From: an uncultured Oscillospiraceae bacterium
GTDB lineage: Bacteria > Bacillota > Clostridia > Oscillospirales > Oscillospiraceae
Reading direction: 5' to 3'
Assembly (NCBI GenBank): GCA_910579965.1
Contig: CAJTWF010000038.1
Coordinates: 1 to 24,734 of the forward strand
DNA: 24,734 nucleotides
Both the position numbers and the translations under genes were made by a program. Position 1 is the first letter of the stretch. Every line of letters begins with the position of its first letter. Below the pieces are notes generated by a model, which searched no databases, was not told where the DNA came from, and worked only from the letters and a program-made list of their open reading frames with translations. Below are positions 6,448-14,506 of this stretch, one piece after another.

Positions 6448-8829
6448 ATGAGAAAGTGGAACAAGCTGCTCTCTCTTCTGCTGGCGATGGTCATGGCCCT
6501 TGGCATGACTGTCAGCGCCATGGCGGACGAGGACACGAGCGGCGACGCGGACAGCGCTCCTGCCGCCGCGTTTGAGGTACCTGCGGAGGCTGACGGCGCG
6601 ATCGTCATTCTCCACACCAACGACGTCCACGGCGCCATCGAGGGCTACGCCAAGGTGGCCGCGCTGGAGGCCCTGTACGAGGAGGCCGGCGCGTATGTTC
6701 TGGTGATGGACGCCGGCGACTTCAGCCAGGGCGAGACCTCTGTGAGCGCCTCCCAGGGCGCTGTTGCCATTGAGCTGATGAACATGGCCGGCTACGACGC
6801 GGCCGCCCCCGGCAACCACGAGTTCGACTACGGCTATGAGAACCTGACCAAGCTGGCCGAGGCTGCCCAGTTCCCCATCCTGGCCGCCAACATCACCTAT
6901 AACGGCGAGCTGGCCTTTGGTGACAACGTTGTCTTTGAGACCGAGGACGGCGTCAAGCTGGGCGTGTTCGGTCTGGACACCCCCGAGGCCAAGACCAAGA
7001 GCCACCCCGGCAAGACGGTTGGCGTGGAGTTCGCCGCCAGCGAGGATATGTACGCTGTGGCCCAGGCGCAGGTTGACGAGCTGACCAAGGCCGGGTGCGA
7101 CTACATCATCTGCCTGGGCCACCTGGGCATTGACGATGAGACCGCCGCTGCCGCCAACCGCTCCATTGATCTGCTGGAGAAGGTCACCGGCATTGACGTG
7201 TTCATTGACGGCCACTCCCACTCCACCCTGGACCAGATCGCGGAGAAGACCAACGAGAACCGCACGGTGGGCGGCACTGTCGTCACCTCCACCGGCACCA
7301 AGCTGGCCAACATCGGCGTGGTTATGATCAAGGACGGCGAGATCACCACTGACAACATCTCCTCCGAAGTGATTGCAGCGGCCGAGGACAGCGAGATCAC
7401 CGCCCGGGCCGCCGCCATCCGCGCCGAGATTGAAAAGGAGTACGGCGCTGCCTTTGCCGCCAGCGAGGTTCTGCTCAACGGCGATAAGGCCCCCGGCAAC
7501 CGCACCGAGGAGACCAACCTGGGCGACCTGATTACCGACGCTATCCTCTGGTACGCCACCAAGGACGGCGAGGACATGGGCGTTGCCAAGGAGAACGTTG
7601 TGGCCCTGACCAACGGCGGCGGCATCCGCGCCCCCATTGCGATCGGCGACATCAGCAAGAACGACGTCAACACTGTCCTGCCCTTCGGCAACACCGTTGC
7701 CTACATCACCATTAAGGGCGAGGCCCTGCTGGAGGCCCTGGAGGCATCCACCTACACCACCCCCGACGCTGTGGGCGGCTTCCCCCAGGTTGCCGGCATT
7801 TCCTTCACAATCGACACCACCAAGACCTATGACCAGGGCGACCTCTATCCCGGCTCCACCTACTACGCTCCCAAGAGCATCAACCGCGTGACCATTGACA
7901 GCGTTAACGGCCAGGACTTTGATCCCGAGGCCACCTACGTTGTTGTGACCAACGACTTCACCGCCGCCGGCGGCGACACCTACTACGCCTTCTCCGTGGC
8001 CACCGTGGTTGACACCGGCACGCCCATGGACGAGGCCCTGATGGCCTACATCACCGAGGTTCTGGAGGGCACTGTCCCCGCTGACAAGTACGCCGAGCCC
8101 GCCGGCCGCATCACTGTTGTGACCGAGGCCGCTGAGCCCGCCGAGCCCGACGCCAAGCCCGACGAGCCCGCCGCCGCTGTCACCTTCTCCGACGTGACCG
8201 AGGCCAACTGGCACTATGCCTTTGTCACCGCCATGGTGAACGACGGCATCGTCACCGGCTATCCCGATGGCACCTTCAAGCCCGGCGACAGCGTCAACTG
8301 GGGCGCTGCCCTGAAGATGGTCCTGGCCTATGCCGGCTACGAGGACGCTGCTCCCGTGGAGGGCGGCACCTGGGCCAGCGGCTACATCGCTCTGGCCAAG
8401 AGCGAGGGCCTCATTGACGGCGATGTGGAGCAGAATGCCAACATCACCCGCGTGGAGATGTGCCAGCTCCTGGCCAAGGCGCTGAAGATCGAGGCCTCCG
8501 AGAAGGAGTCCACCTTCCCCGACACCGATGACGGCTATGTGCTGGCTCTGTCCGAGCTGGGCGTCATCGGCGGCAACCCCGACGGCACCTTCAATCCCAA
8601 CGGCGAGCTGACCCGCGCCCAGCTGTGCAAGATCCTGGCTGAGGCCCCCGAGGCTCCCGCCGCTGAGGCTCCCGCCGAGGGCGAGGATGCTGCTGATACC
8701 GAGCCCGCCGGGGGTGAGGACGCAGCTGACACCGAGCCCACTGAGGGTGAGGCTGACACCGAGCCCACCGAGGCTGACAGCACCGAGCCCACTGAGGCTG
8801 ACAGCAAGGACGTGCCCAAGGCCGCCTAA
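6448..8829 (+). CDS. Secreted 5'-nucleotidase/2',3'-cyclic phosphodiesterase-type enzyme with SLH domains
   Basis: An exported metallophosphoesterase that should release phosphate and nucleosides from extracellular nucleotides while bound to the cell wall. A 26-residue signal peptide ends AMA before DEDTSG. The catalytic domain shows HTNDVHG (residues 56-62), MDAGDFSQGE, PGNHEFDYG, GHLGIDD and IDGHSHS, which supply the two-metal site. The substrate-binding domain (about 338-560) has NLGDLITDAI, TNGGGIRAPI and VLPFGNTVAYI. Three S-layer homology repeats follow from about residue 579 (FSDVTEANWHYAFV; GYIALAKSEGLI; FPDTDDGYVLALSELGVIGG), probably binding pyruvylated wall polymer. A 60-residue acidic tail of ADTEP/EPTEADS repeats ends the 793-residue protein. 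The start is the ATG after TTAGGAGGAA; a longer in-frame reading from 6346 lacks a ribosome binding site. A strong terminator follows. Confidence 0.93.
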   Translation: MRKWNKLLSLLLAMVMALGMTVSAMADEDTSGDADSAPAAAFEVPAEADGAIVILHTNDVHGAIEGYAKVAALEALYEEAGAYVLVMDAGDFSQGETSVSASQGAVAIELMNMAGYDAAAPGNHEFDYGYENLTKLAEAAQFPILAANITYNGELAFGDNVVFETEDGVKLGVFGLDTPEAKTKSHPGKTVGVEFAASEDMYAVAQAQVDELTKAGCDYIICLGHLGIDDETAAAANRSIDLLEKVTGIDVFIDGHSHSTLDQIAEKTNENRTVGGTVVTSTGTKLANIGVVMIKDGEITTDNISSEVIAAAEDSEITARAAAIRAEIEKEYGAAFAASEVLLNGDKAPGNRTEETNLGDLITDAILWYATKDGEDMGVAKENVVALTNGGGIRAPIAIGDISKNDVNTVLPFGNTVAYITIKGEALLEALEASTYTTPDAVGGFPQVAGISFTIDTTKTYDQGDLYPGSTYYAPKSINRVTIDSVNGQDFDPEATYVVVTNDFTAAGGDTYYAFSVATVVDTGTPMDEALMAYITEVLEGTVPADKYAEPAGRITVVTEAAEPAEPDAKPDEPAAAVTFSDVTEANWHYAFVTAMVNDGIVTGYPDGTFKPGDSVNWGAALKMVLAYAGYEDAAPVEGGTWASGYIALAKSEGLIDGDVEQNANITRVEMCQLLAKALKIEASEKESTFPDTDDGYVLALSELGVIGGNPDGTFNPNGELTRAQLCKILAEAPEAPAAEAPAEGEDAADTEPAGGEDAADTEPTEGEADTEPTEADSTEPTEADSKDVPKAA

Positions 8830-8851
8830 GGAGTAATCCCCTATCTGACCC

Positions 8852-8884
8852 AGACCGGCCCGCATATGCGGGCCGGTCTTTTTT
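8852..8884 (+). terminator. Intrinsic terminator of the nucleotidase gene
   Basis: A near-perfect palindrome at 8852-8879 (arms AGACCGGCCCGCAT and complement) is followed by TTTTTT from 8879. It starts 22 bases after the stop codon and is a textbook Rho-independent terminator. Confidence 0.92.
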
Positions 8885-8898
8885 CTGCGCAGCGCCTA

Positions 8899-8944
8899 AA
8901 AAGCTTAAGCCACCGCCTTAGGAAAAGGCGGTGGCTTAAAAAGC
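8899..8944 (-). terminator. Intrinsic terminator of the V-ATPase operon
   Basis: TTAAGCCACCGCCTT (8905-8919) pairs perfectly with 8925-8939 around an AGGAA loop. Read leftward the 15-bp stem is followed by GCTTTTTAGG; read rightward it is followed by AAAAAGC. The position about 55 bases after the subunit D stop makes it the terminator of that operon. Confidence 0.85.
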
Positions 8945-8951
8945 TCTGATG

Positions 8952-8978
8952 GATTCTGTTTCCTTCCAGAAAAGAATG
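8952..8978. repeat. Degenerate single hairpin of the repeat family
   Basis: GATTCTGTTTCCTTCCAG followed by AAAAGAATG is an imperfect hairpin. Its CTTCCAG loop and AAAAGAAT arm match the hairpin at 14464-14492 and resemble the right end of the element at 12904-13037. It lies just downstream of the subunit D stop. Confidence 0.45.
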
Positions 8979-8994
8979 CGCGTGTCCCCGTCTC

Positions 8995-9657
8995 TTACGA
9001 CGCGGGCTGCTGGAACTCGTGGGCCTCCTGCAGCACCATGTCCTTGACCTTCATCAGGCGGGTGATGTTGCCGCGCTCGTTCTCCTCCAGCTTCATGGAG
9101 ATATACCGGATCTTTTGCTGGAAGTCGGGGATCATGACGTACTCCAGGGCGTTGACGCGCCGCCGGGTCTTCTCAATGTCCTCCGCCAGCAGCTGCATGG
9201 TCTTCTCCACCTCCGCCAGCTGCAGCATGTCGTTGAACACGTTGGCCAGGGCCTCCAGGGCCGCGTCCAGCTCACCGGAGGTCTGGGCGAAGCCGTAGGG
9301 ATAGATCTCCGCCGGGTCCTCGTTCTTGGTGTGGAAGTCGTAGACCGGCACATTCACGCTCATCACGTTTTTGAAGCGCATATCCAGCTCCACACTCTGC
9401 TTGGGGTACAGCAGGGCCTGCTCCAGCATCTCCGGGCTCATGAGGGCCGAGGCCACGGTGAAGGCGGCGTTGGCCTGCTCCAGGCCCCGCTCCACCTTGG
9501 CGCGCAGCTCCCGGTTGCGCCGCACGATCTCCAGGAACTGCTTCATCAGCTCGTCCCGCTTGTCCTTGAGGAGCTTGTGGCCCCGGGTGGCGGTCTTCAG
9601 CCGGCCCTTCAGCCGGTTGAGTTCCATTCTGGTAGGGTTAATCGTTGCTGAGGCCAT
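8995..9657 (-). CDS. ntpD: V-type ATP synthase subunit D (central stalk)
   Basis: Subunit D is the long antiparallel coiled coil that rotates inside the A3B3 head and links it, with F and C, to the membrane ring. The 220-residue product matches the family and starts MASATINPTRMELNRLKGRL, followed by HKLLKDKRDELMKQF, the recognised N-terminal helix. The C-terminal helix includes EKTRRRVNALEYVMIPDFQQ and EENERGNITRLMKVKD, also typical. The start ATG follows GAGGTGA with a 4-base spacer, 45 bases after the subunit B stop. It is the last gene of the operon, with the terminator hairpin at 8905-8939 following. Confidence 0.96.
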   Translation of the reverse strand: MASATINPTRMELNRLKGRLKTATRGHKLLKDKRDELMKQFLEIVRRNRELRAKVERGLEQANAAFTVASALMSPEMLEQALLYPKQSVELDMRFKNVMSVNVPVYDFHTKNEDPAEIYPYGFAQTSGELDAALEALANVFNDMLQLAEVEKTMQLLAEDIEKTRRRVNALEYVMIPDFQQKIRYISMKLEENERGNITRLMKVKDMVLQEAHEFQQPAS

Positions 9658-9702
9658 CTGTTCACCTCTTTCTTAACTGATTATGACACATCAGTACGCC
9701 GC

Positions 9703-11085
9703 CTAGGACTCCTTCTTGGGCAGGTACTTGTCGATCATGTCCTGCTTGATGCGCTTGAGCTCACTCTTGGGCAGGATGCTCAACAGCTCCCAGCCCAGAT
9801 CCAGGGTCTCGATGACGCTGCGGTTGGTCTCGTAGCCCTGGGAGACATAGCGCTTCTCAAACTCGTCGGCAAACTTGGCGTACAGCAGGTCCGTGGGGCT
9901 CAGGGCGGACTCGCCCAGGATGGTCATCAGCTCCTTGGCCTCCTTGCCGGAGGCGTAGGCGGCGAACAGCTGGTTCATGGTGGAGGCGTGGTCCTCCCGG
10001 GTCTTGCCCACGCCCACGCCCTTGTCCTTCAGACGGCTCAGGCTGGGCAGAACATCCACCGGGGGATTGACGCCCTTGCGGAACAACTCCTGGGACAGGA
10101 TGATCTGGCCCTCGGTGATATACCCGGTCAGGTCGGGGATGGGGTGGGTCTTGTCGTTCTCCGGCATGGTCAGGATGGGGATCATGGTGATGGAGCCGGG
10201 CTTGCCCAGCTGGCGGCCGGCACGCTCGTACATCTGGGCCAGGTCGGTATAGAGGTAGCCGGGGTAGCCGCGGCGTCCGGGGACCTCCTTCTTGGCCGCG
10301 GACACCTCGCGGAGGGCCTCGGCGTAGTTGGTGATGTCCGTGAGGATGACCAGCACGTGCATCCCCTTCTCAAAGGCCAGATACTCCGCCGCCGTCAGGG
10401 CCATGCGGGGGGTGGCGATACGCTCAACCGCCGGGTCGTTGGCCAGGTTGGTGAACAGCACCGTCCGGTCGATGGCTCCGGTGCGCTTGAACTCGTTGAC
10501 AAAGTACTCCGACTCCTCGAAGGTGATGCCGATGGCCGCGAAGACCACGGCGAAGTTGGAGGCGGAGTCCCCCAGCACCTTGGCCTGGCGGGCGATCTGG
10601 GCCGCCAGCTGGGCGTGGGGCAGGCCGTTGCCGGAGAAGATGGGCAGCTTCTGTCCGCGAACCAGGGTGTTCAGGCCGTCAATGGAGCTGACGCCGGTCT
10701 GAATGAACTCGTTGGGGTAGTCCCGGGCCGCCGGATTGATGGGCTGGCCGTTGATGTCCAGGCTCTTCTCGGGCAGGATGGCGGGGCCGCCGTCGATGGG
10801 CTGGCCCATGCCGTTGAACACGCGGCCCAGCATATCGCCGGAGACCGCCAGCTCCAGGGGGTGACCCAGGAAGCGGATCTTGGAGTCCCGCAGGTTGATG
10901 CCCGCGGAGGACTCGAACAGCTGCACCACGGCCTTGTCGCCGTTGACCTCCAGGACCTTGCAGCGGCGGGTGCTGCCGTTGGAGAGCTCGATCTCCGCCA
11001 GCTCGTCGTAGGTGACGCCGTCAACCTTCTCCACCACCATCAGCGGGCCGGAGATCTCGTGTATGGTACGGTATTCCTTCATCAT
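9703..11085 (-). CDS. ntpB: V-type ATP synthase subunit B (non-catalytic nucleotide subunit)
   Basis: Subunit B alternates with A in the hexameric head; its nucleotide site is non-catalytic. The 460-residue length is normal. Recognisable stretches are GRVFNGMGQPIDGGP, PINPAARDYPNEFIQTGVS, SIDGLNTLVRGQKLPIFSG, VFAAIGITFEESEYF, ILTDITNYAEALREVSAA and PGRRGYPGYLYTDLA. A canonical Walker A lysine motif is absent, as expected for B: the corresponding loop reads IFSGNGLPHAQLA. The ATG overlaps the subunit A stop as ATGA (11082-11085), so A and B are translationally coupled, which suits their 3:3 ratio. A second ATG follows at once; either could serve. Confidence 0.97.
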   Translation of the reverse strand: MMKEYRTIHEISGPLMVVEKVDGVTYDELAEIELSNGSTRRCKVLEVNGDKAVVQLFESSAGINLRDSKIRFLGHPLELAVSGDMLGRVFNGMGQPIDGGPAILPEKSLDINGQPINPAARDYPNEFIQTGVSSIDGLNTLVRGQKLPIFSGNGLPHAQLAAQIARQAKVLGDSASNFAVVFAAIGITFEESEYFVNEFKRTGAIDRTVLFTNLANDPAVERIATPRMALTAAEYLAFEKGMHVLVILTDITNYAEALREVSAAKKEVPGRRGYPGYLYTDLAQMYERAGRQLGKPGSITMIPILTMPENDKTHPIPDLTGYITEGQIILSQELFRKGVNPPVDVLPSLSRLKDKGVGVGKTREDHASTMNQLFAAYASGKEAKELMTILGESALSPTDLLYAKFADEFEKRYVSQGYETNRSVIETLDLGWELLSILPKSELKRIKQDMIDKYLPKKES

Positions 11086-12863
11086 AACTCAGCACCCGCT
11101 TTCTCTACGATCTGGGCAATTTCCTGCTCCATCTCCTGGGCAATGGCGGCGTACTCCTCCACATACTTGTCCGCGTCCACAAACTTGGCGCGGCCGATCT
11201 TCTCCTTGGCCGGAATGTCCAGCATGGGAGCCAGGGGAGCGCCCTTGGCGACGGCGTCCCGGGCCAGCTTGTCGAAGTCCAGGATCATGGAGAGCATCCG
11301 CATCTGACGGTCGTGGCTGGAGTAGCTGTCCACGTCCATAAAGGCGTTCTGCTGGAGGAAGTCCTCGCGGACCATCTTGGCGGTCTCCAGAGTGAGCTGA
11401 TCGTTGGGGCTCAGGGAGTCCTTACCCACCAGCTGCACGATCTCGTTGAGCTCGTTCTCCTCCTGGAGGATGCTCATAGCCTTGTTCCGGTTCTCCATGA
11501 AGCCGGGGCCGTAGTGCTCGTCAAACCAGGGCTTCATGGTGTCCAGATACAGGGAGTAGGAGTTCAGCCAGTTGATGGCGGGGAAGTGGCGGCGGTAGGC
11601 CAGGGAGGCGTCCAGGGACCAGAACACCTTCACAATGCGCATGGTGCCCTGGCTGACGGGCTCGGAGAGGTCGCCGCCCGGAGGGGACACGGCGCCCACG
11701 GCGGTCAGGGACCCGGTGCGGTCCTCGCTGCCCATGCACTGCACCACGCCGGCCCGCTCATAGAACTGGGCCAGACGGGAGGCAAGGTACGCGGGGTAGC
11801 CCTCTTCACCGGGCATCTCCTCCAGACGGCCGGACATCTCGCGCAGGGCCTCGGCCCAGCGGGAGGTGGAGTCGGCGATGACGGCCACGGCGTAGCCCAT
11901 GTCGCGGAAGTACTCGGCAATGGTGATGCCGGTGTACACGCTGGCCTCACGGGCGGCCACGGGCATGTCGGAGGTGTTGGCGATCAGGACGGTCCGCTTC
12001 ATCAGAGACTCGCCGGTGCGGGGGTCCTGGAGCTCCGGGAACTCCCGGAGAACGTCGGTCATCTCGTTGCCCCGCTCGCCGCAGCCCACGTAGATAACGA
12101 TATCCACGTCGGACCACTTGGCCAGCTGGTGCTGCACCACGGTCTTGCCGGAGCCGAAGGGGCCGGGCACGGCGGCCGTGCCGCCCTTGGCGATGGGGAA
12201 CATGGTGTCGATGATCCGCTGGCCGGACTGGAGGGGGGCCACCGGGTTGTACTTCTGCTTGTAGGGACGGCCCACGCGGACGGGCCACTTCTGGGTCATG
12301 GTGAGCTCCACGGTGTCGCCCTTGTCGGTCTTGACCTTGGCGATCACCTCGTCCACAGTGTAGCTGCCGGACTTGATGGTCCAGGACAGGGTGCCGGACA
12401 CGCCGTTGGGGACCATGATCTTGTGGAGGACCACCTCGGTCTCCGGCACGGTGCCCAGCACGTCGCCGCCCACCACGCGGTCGCCCACCTTGGCCTCGGG
12501 GGTGTAGGCCCACTTCTTCTCCCGGTTGAGGGGGGAGACCTCCACGCCGCGGGCCAGATTGTTGGAGCCGGTCTGCTTGACGATCTCCTCCAGAGGGCGC
12601 TGGATGCCGTCGTAGATGTTCTCAATGATACCGGGCCCCAGCTCCACGCTCAGGGGCGCGCCGGTGCTCTCCACCACCGCGCCGGGTCCCAGGCCGGACG
12701 TCTCCTCGTAGACCTGGATGGAGGCCCGGTCGCCGGTCATATTCAGGATCTCGCCGATCAGCCGCTGCTCGCCTACGCGGACCACGTCCGCCATGTTGGC
12801 GTCAGCCAGGCCGTCGGCCACCACCAGCGGGCCGGAGACCTTGATGATTTTTCCTTGACTCAT
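11082..12863 (-). CDS. ntpA: V-type ATP synthase subunit A (catalytic)
   Basis: The catalytic ATPase subunit of the head. The 593-residue product includes the bulge (non-homologous) domain that separates V-type A from F-type beta. Walker A GPFGSGKT lies at residues 234-241. The following VIYVGCGERGNEMTDVL supplies the catalytic Glu region, and VIADSTSRWAEALREMSGRL is the Walker B area with the conserved SRWAEA. Further on are GEEGYPAYLASRLAQFYERA and AVSPPGGDLSEPV. The start ATG has AAGGAAGG about 10 bases upstream. Unlike the tight spacing of most of the operon, 184 bases separate it from subunit F, filled by a hairpin repeat element. Confidence 0.98.
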   Translation of the reverse strand: MSQGKIIKVSGPLVVADGLADANMADVVRVGEQRLIGEILNMTGDRASIQVYEETSGLGPGAVVESTGAPLSVELGPGIIENIYDGIQRPLEEIVKQTGSNNLARGVEVSPLNREKKWAYTPEAKVGDRVVGGDVLGTVPETEVVLHKIMVPNGVSGTLSWTIKSGSYTVDEVIAKVKTDKGDTVELTMTQKWPVRVGRPYKQKYNPVAPLQSGQRIIDTMFPIAKGGTAAVPGPFGSGKTVVQHQLAKWSDVDIVIYVGCGERGNEMTDVLREFPELQDPRTGESLMKRTVLIANTSDMPVAAREASVYTGITIAEYFRDMGYAVAVIADSTSRWAEALREMSGRLEEMPGEEGYPAYLASRLAQFYERAGVVQCMGSEDRTGSLTAVGAVSPPGGDLSEPVSQGTMRIVKVFWSLDASLAYRRHFPAINWLNSYSLYLDTMKPWFDEHYGPGFMENRNKAMSILQEENELNEIVQLVGKDSLSPNDQLTLETAKMVREDFLQQNAFMDVDSYSSHDRQMRMLSMILDFDKLARDAVAKGAPLAPMLDIPAKEKIGRAKFVDADKYVEEYAAIAQEMEQEIAQIVEKAGAEL

Positions 12864-12903
12864 TGCTTCACTGCCTTCCTTTACAAAATCTGAGGGCCGA
12901 AGT

Positions 12904-13037
12904 ATTCATTCTTTTTCTTGAAAGAAAAAGAATCAAAAAGAACTTTAGAAGTGTTCTCTTTTGCTGCCGGCCGTTCTTACGCCGCCTGTCCGGCTGGCGC
13001 CAGAGGGCCGGTATTCTCTTCCGGAAAAGAATGAATA
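12904..13037. repeat. MITE-like hairpin element, copy 2, between V-ATPase subunits F and A
   Basis: The 134-bp element is bounded by a perfect 13-bp terminal inverted repeat, TATTCATTCTTTT at 12904-12916 and AAAAGAATGAATA at 13025-13037. Just inside the left end is a 12-bp-arm hairpin (12909-12934); the right end is a second hairpin (13013-13032). The segment 12909-12954 is nearly identical to 1274-1323. GCTGCCGGC (12963-12971) is shared as well. No ORF is seen. It lies inside the operon, so it is transcribed with it. It could be a non-autonomous mobile element, an RNA-processing site or an internal attenuator. Confidence 0.72.
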
Positions 13038-13047
13038 CAAAAACGCT

Positions 13048-13374
13048 TTACCCGATATCCGCGCCGACGGCCCGCTCCACGGCGTTTTGCAGGGCCCGGG
13101 CCCCCAGGCCCAGGGACCCGGTCTTGCCGGGGATGAGGATGACCGCCGGGGTGACGGAGGTCTTATACCGGTCGATATCGGCGCTGAGGAGCTCGGCCAG
13201 CTGCTCGGTGATATAGATGATGGCGTAGTCCGACTGGGCGCCGCCAGCGGGCTTTGCCAGCCGGTGGAGGGTGTGGCGGGCCTGCTCGGCGTCCTCGGCG
13301 AAGAAGGTCTCCAGGCCCAGGGCCTTGAAGCCCATCACGCTGTCCCGGTCGCCCAAAACCGCAATCTTATACAT
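13048..13374 (-). CDS. ntpG: V-type ATP synthase subunit F
   Basis: A small Rossmann-like subunit of the central stalk that binds D. From the chosen ATG the product is 108 residues, starting MYKIAVLGDRDSVMGFKALG, the standard family opening; YAIIYITEQLAELL and PAVILIPGKTGSLGLG follow. An in-frame GTG three codons earlier (13383) would give 111 residues, but the family normally begins at MYKIAV, so 13374 is preferred. The ATG overlaps the subunit C stop (GTATAA) by eight bases, implying coupled translation. In Enterococcus hirae the corresponding gene is called ntpG. Confidence 0.93.
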   Translation of the reverse strand: MYKIAVLGDRDSVMGFKALGLETFFAEDAEQARHTLHRLAKPAGGAQSDYAIIYITEQLAELLSADIDRYKTSVTPAVILIPGKTGSLGLGARALQNAVERAVGADIG

Positions 13375-14365
13375 AAGCCTCACGCAGCCTTTCCCGGATG
13401 GTGTCCCCCTCGATGCCCGCCAGACGGCTGGACATGATGACGCGCACCGCCGTAAACTCGATCTCCTTGGCCGCCACGTAGCTGATGACCGCCTCCACGC
13501 CGAAGGGTACGCTCTTGGCGCGGGCAGCCACCGCCGTCACCGCGTCGTCGCAGGCCTTCTCAAAGGCGGTGAGACTGCCGCCCTGGGCGGCCGCTGTGCC
13601 CAGCTCCGCCGCAGTACGCAGGGGGGTGGGGCGGTAGAGCTCCTCCAGGTTTCCGGCCAGGGCCGCCGCCTGGACGCTCTCCGGCCGGATCGCGCCGCCC
13701 TCCACCAGGACCTTTTTCAGCAGGTCCGCGCCCTTCTTCATGCGCAGGGTGCGCACGGCGGAGCGCAGGTTGGCCGCGTCAATGGTCCCCTGGACGTACT
13801 CCACCAGGAAGCCGCTGCCCGTGGCACGGGCGGCGGAGAGCATCTCCGCGTAGTAGGCCCGGTCCAGCACAAAGTCGCTCAGCTGGGGATCGCCGGTGGA
13901 GGCCAGAACCTCCCCCGCCTCCTCGGCGGCGGCGCGCAGCAGCTCCGGCAGAGCGTTGTAGTCGCCCTCCGTCACAGCCCGGTTCATCTCCTGGGCGCTC
14001 ACTCTTCCCGCGTCCAGCAGCAGCCGGCCGCCGTCAACGCCCATGGCCCGGGCCTTCAGCAGGGTCTTCAGGTTGTGATAGTCGTATTTGACCTTGAACA
14101 CATCCACCACCGCCTTGTCGGGTACAAAGCGGTACAGGTCCTCAAACAGCTTCTCCTGCTCAGAGGCCAGCACGACGCTCAGCTCCCTCTCGCTGGAGGG
14201 ATTGAACTCGCCGTAGCCGATCTCCGCGAGCACCTTGGCCGCCTCCTCCGCCGTGGGCGCCTCGATCATGCGCTCCATGCGGGCGGCGGTGAGGAGATCC
14301 CGCTCCCGGCTGTGCAGGTAGGTGGAGATGAACAGATAGTCGGTGTCTTTCACTTTCTTTGCCAA
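13367..14365 (-). CDS. ntpC: V-type ATP synthase subunit C (ring-to-stalk connector)
   Basis: Subunit C (d in eukaryotes) is the funnel that seats the central stalk on the proteolipid ring. The product is about 332 residues, a normal length, and carries DTDYLFISTYLHSRERDLLT, DVFKVKYDYHNLKTLLKA, FVLDRAYYAEMLSAARATGS and VEYVQGTIDAANLRSAVRTL, all family-like. Start choice is unusual. The ATG at 14371 abuts AAAGGAGG with no spacer, whereas the TTG two codons later (14365) has a 6-base spacer and yields MAKKVKDTDYLF. I therefore prefer TTG. The 135-base gap to subunit E holds a hairpin of the repeat family. Confidence 0.92.
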   Translation of the reverse strand: MAKKVKDTDYLFISTYLHSRERDLLTAARMERMIEAPTAEEAAKVLAEIGYGEFNPSSERELSVVLASEQEKLFEDLYRFVPDKAVVDVFKVKYDYHNLKTLLKARAMGVDGGRLLLDAGRVSAQEMNRAVTEGDYNALPELLRAAAEEAGEVLASTGDPQLSDFVLDRAYYAEMLSAARATGSGFLVEYVQGTIDAANLRSAVRTLRMKKGADLLKKVLVEGGAIRPESVQAAALAGNLEELYRPTPLRTAAELGTAAAQGGSLTAFEKACDDAVTAVAARAKSVPFGVEAVISYVAAKEIEFTAVRVIMSSRLAGIEGDTIRERLREAYV

Positions 14366-14454
14366 AGCCATCCTCCTTTCTTGATGATAATCGCTGGATA
14401 GCTTTATTTGACAATTCCGTGGACGTGGGTGTCTTTTTTCAGGAATAAGGAAAT

Positions 14455-14493
14455 ACTCTTTTTGATTCCTTTTCTTCCAGGGAAAAGGAATCT
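14455..14493. repeat. Single hairpin of the repeat family between V-ATPase subunits E and C
   Basis: GATTCCTTTTC at 14464-14474 pairs with GAAAAGGAATC at 14482-14492. The preceding ACTCTTTTTGATTC matches the right half of the element at 1381-1429 (CTTTTTGATTCTTTTTC). The loop TTCCAGG resembles the hairpin at 8952-8978. It appears to be a partial copy of the family, transcribed within the operon. Confidence 0.55.
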
Positions 14494-14506
14494 GTCTCCG
14501 GTGCGC

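Noticed and set aside
6343..8865. An 840-codon open frame antisense to the nucleotidase gene, Gly/Leu/Val-rich and repetitive.
   Set aside because: It lies exactly opposite a well-supported gene and arises from its G/C-biased third positions and repeated Asp/Ala/Thr codons. It has no family motifs and the predicted protein has an implausible composition.
11313..12893. A 526-codon frame antisense to V-ATPase subunit A.
   Set aside because: Composition rich in His/Gly/Leu/Val and an exact overlap with a certain gene mark it as a shadow of high-GC coding DNA; the same holds for the long frames at 15845-18031 and 18740-21169.
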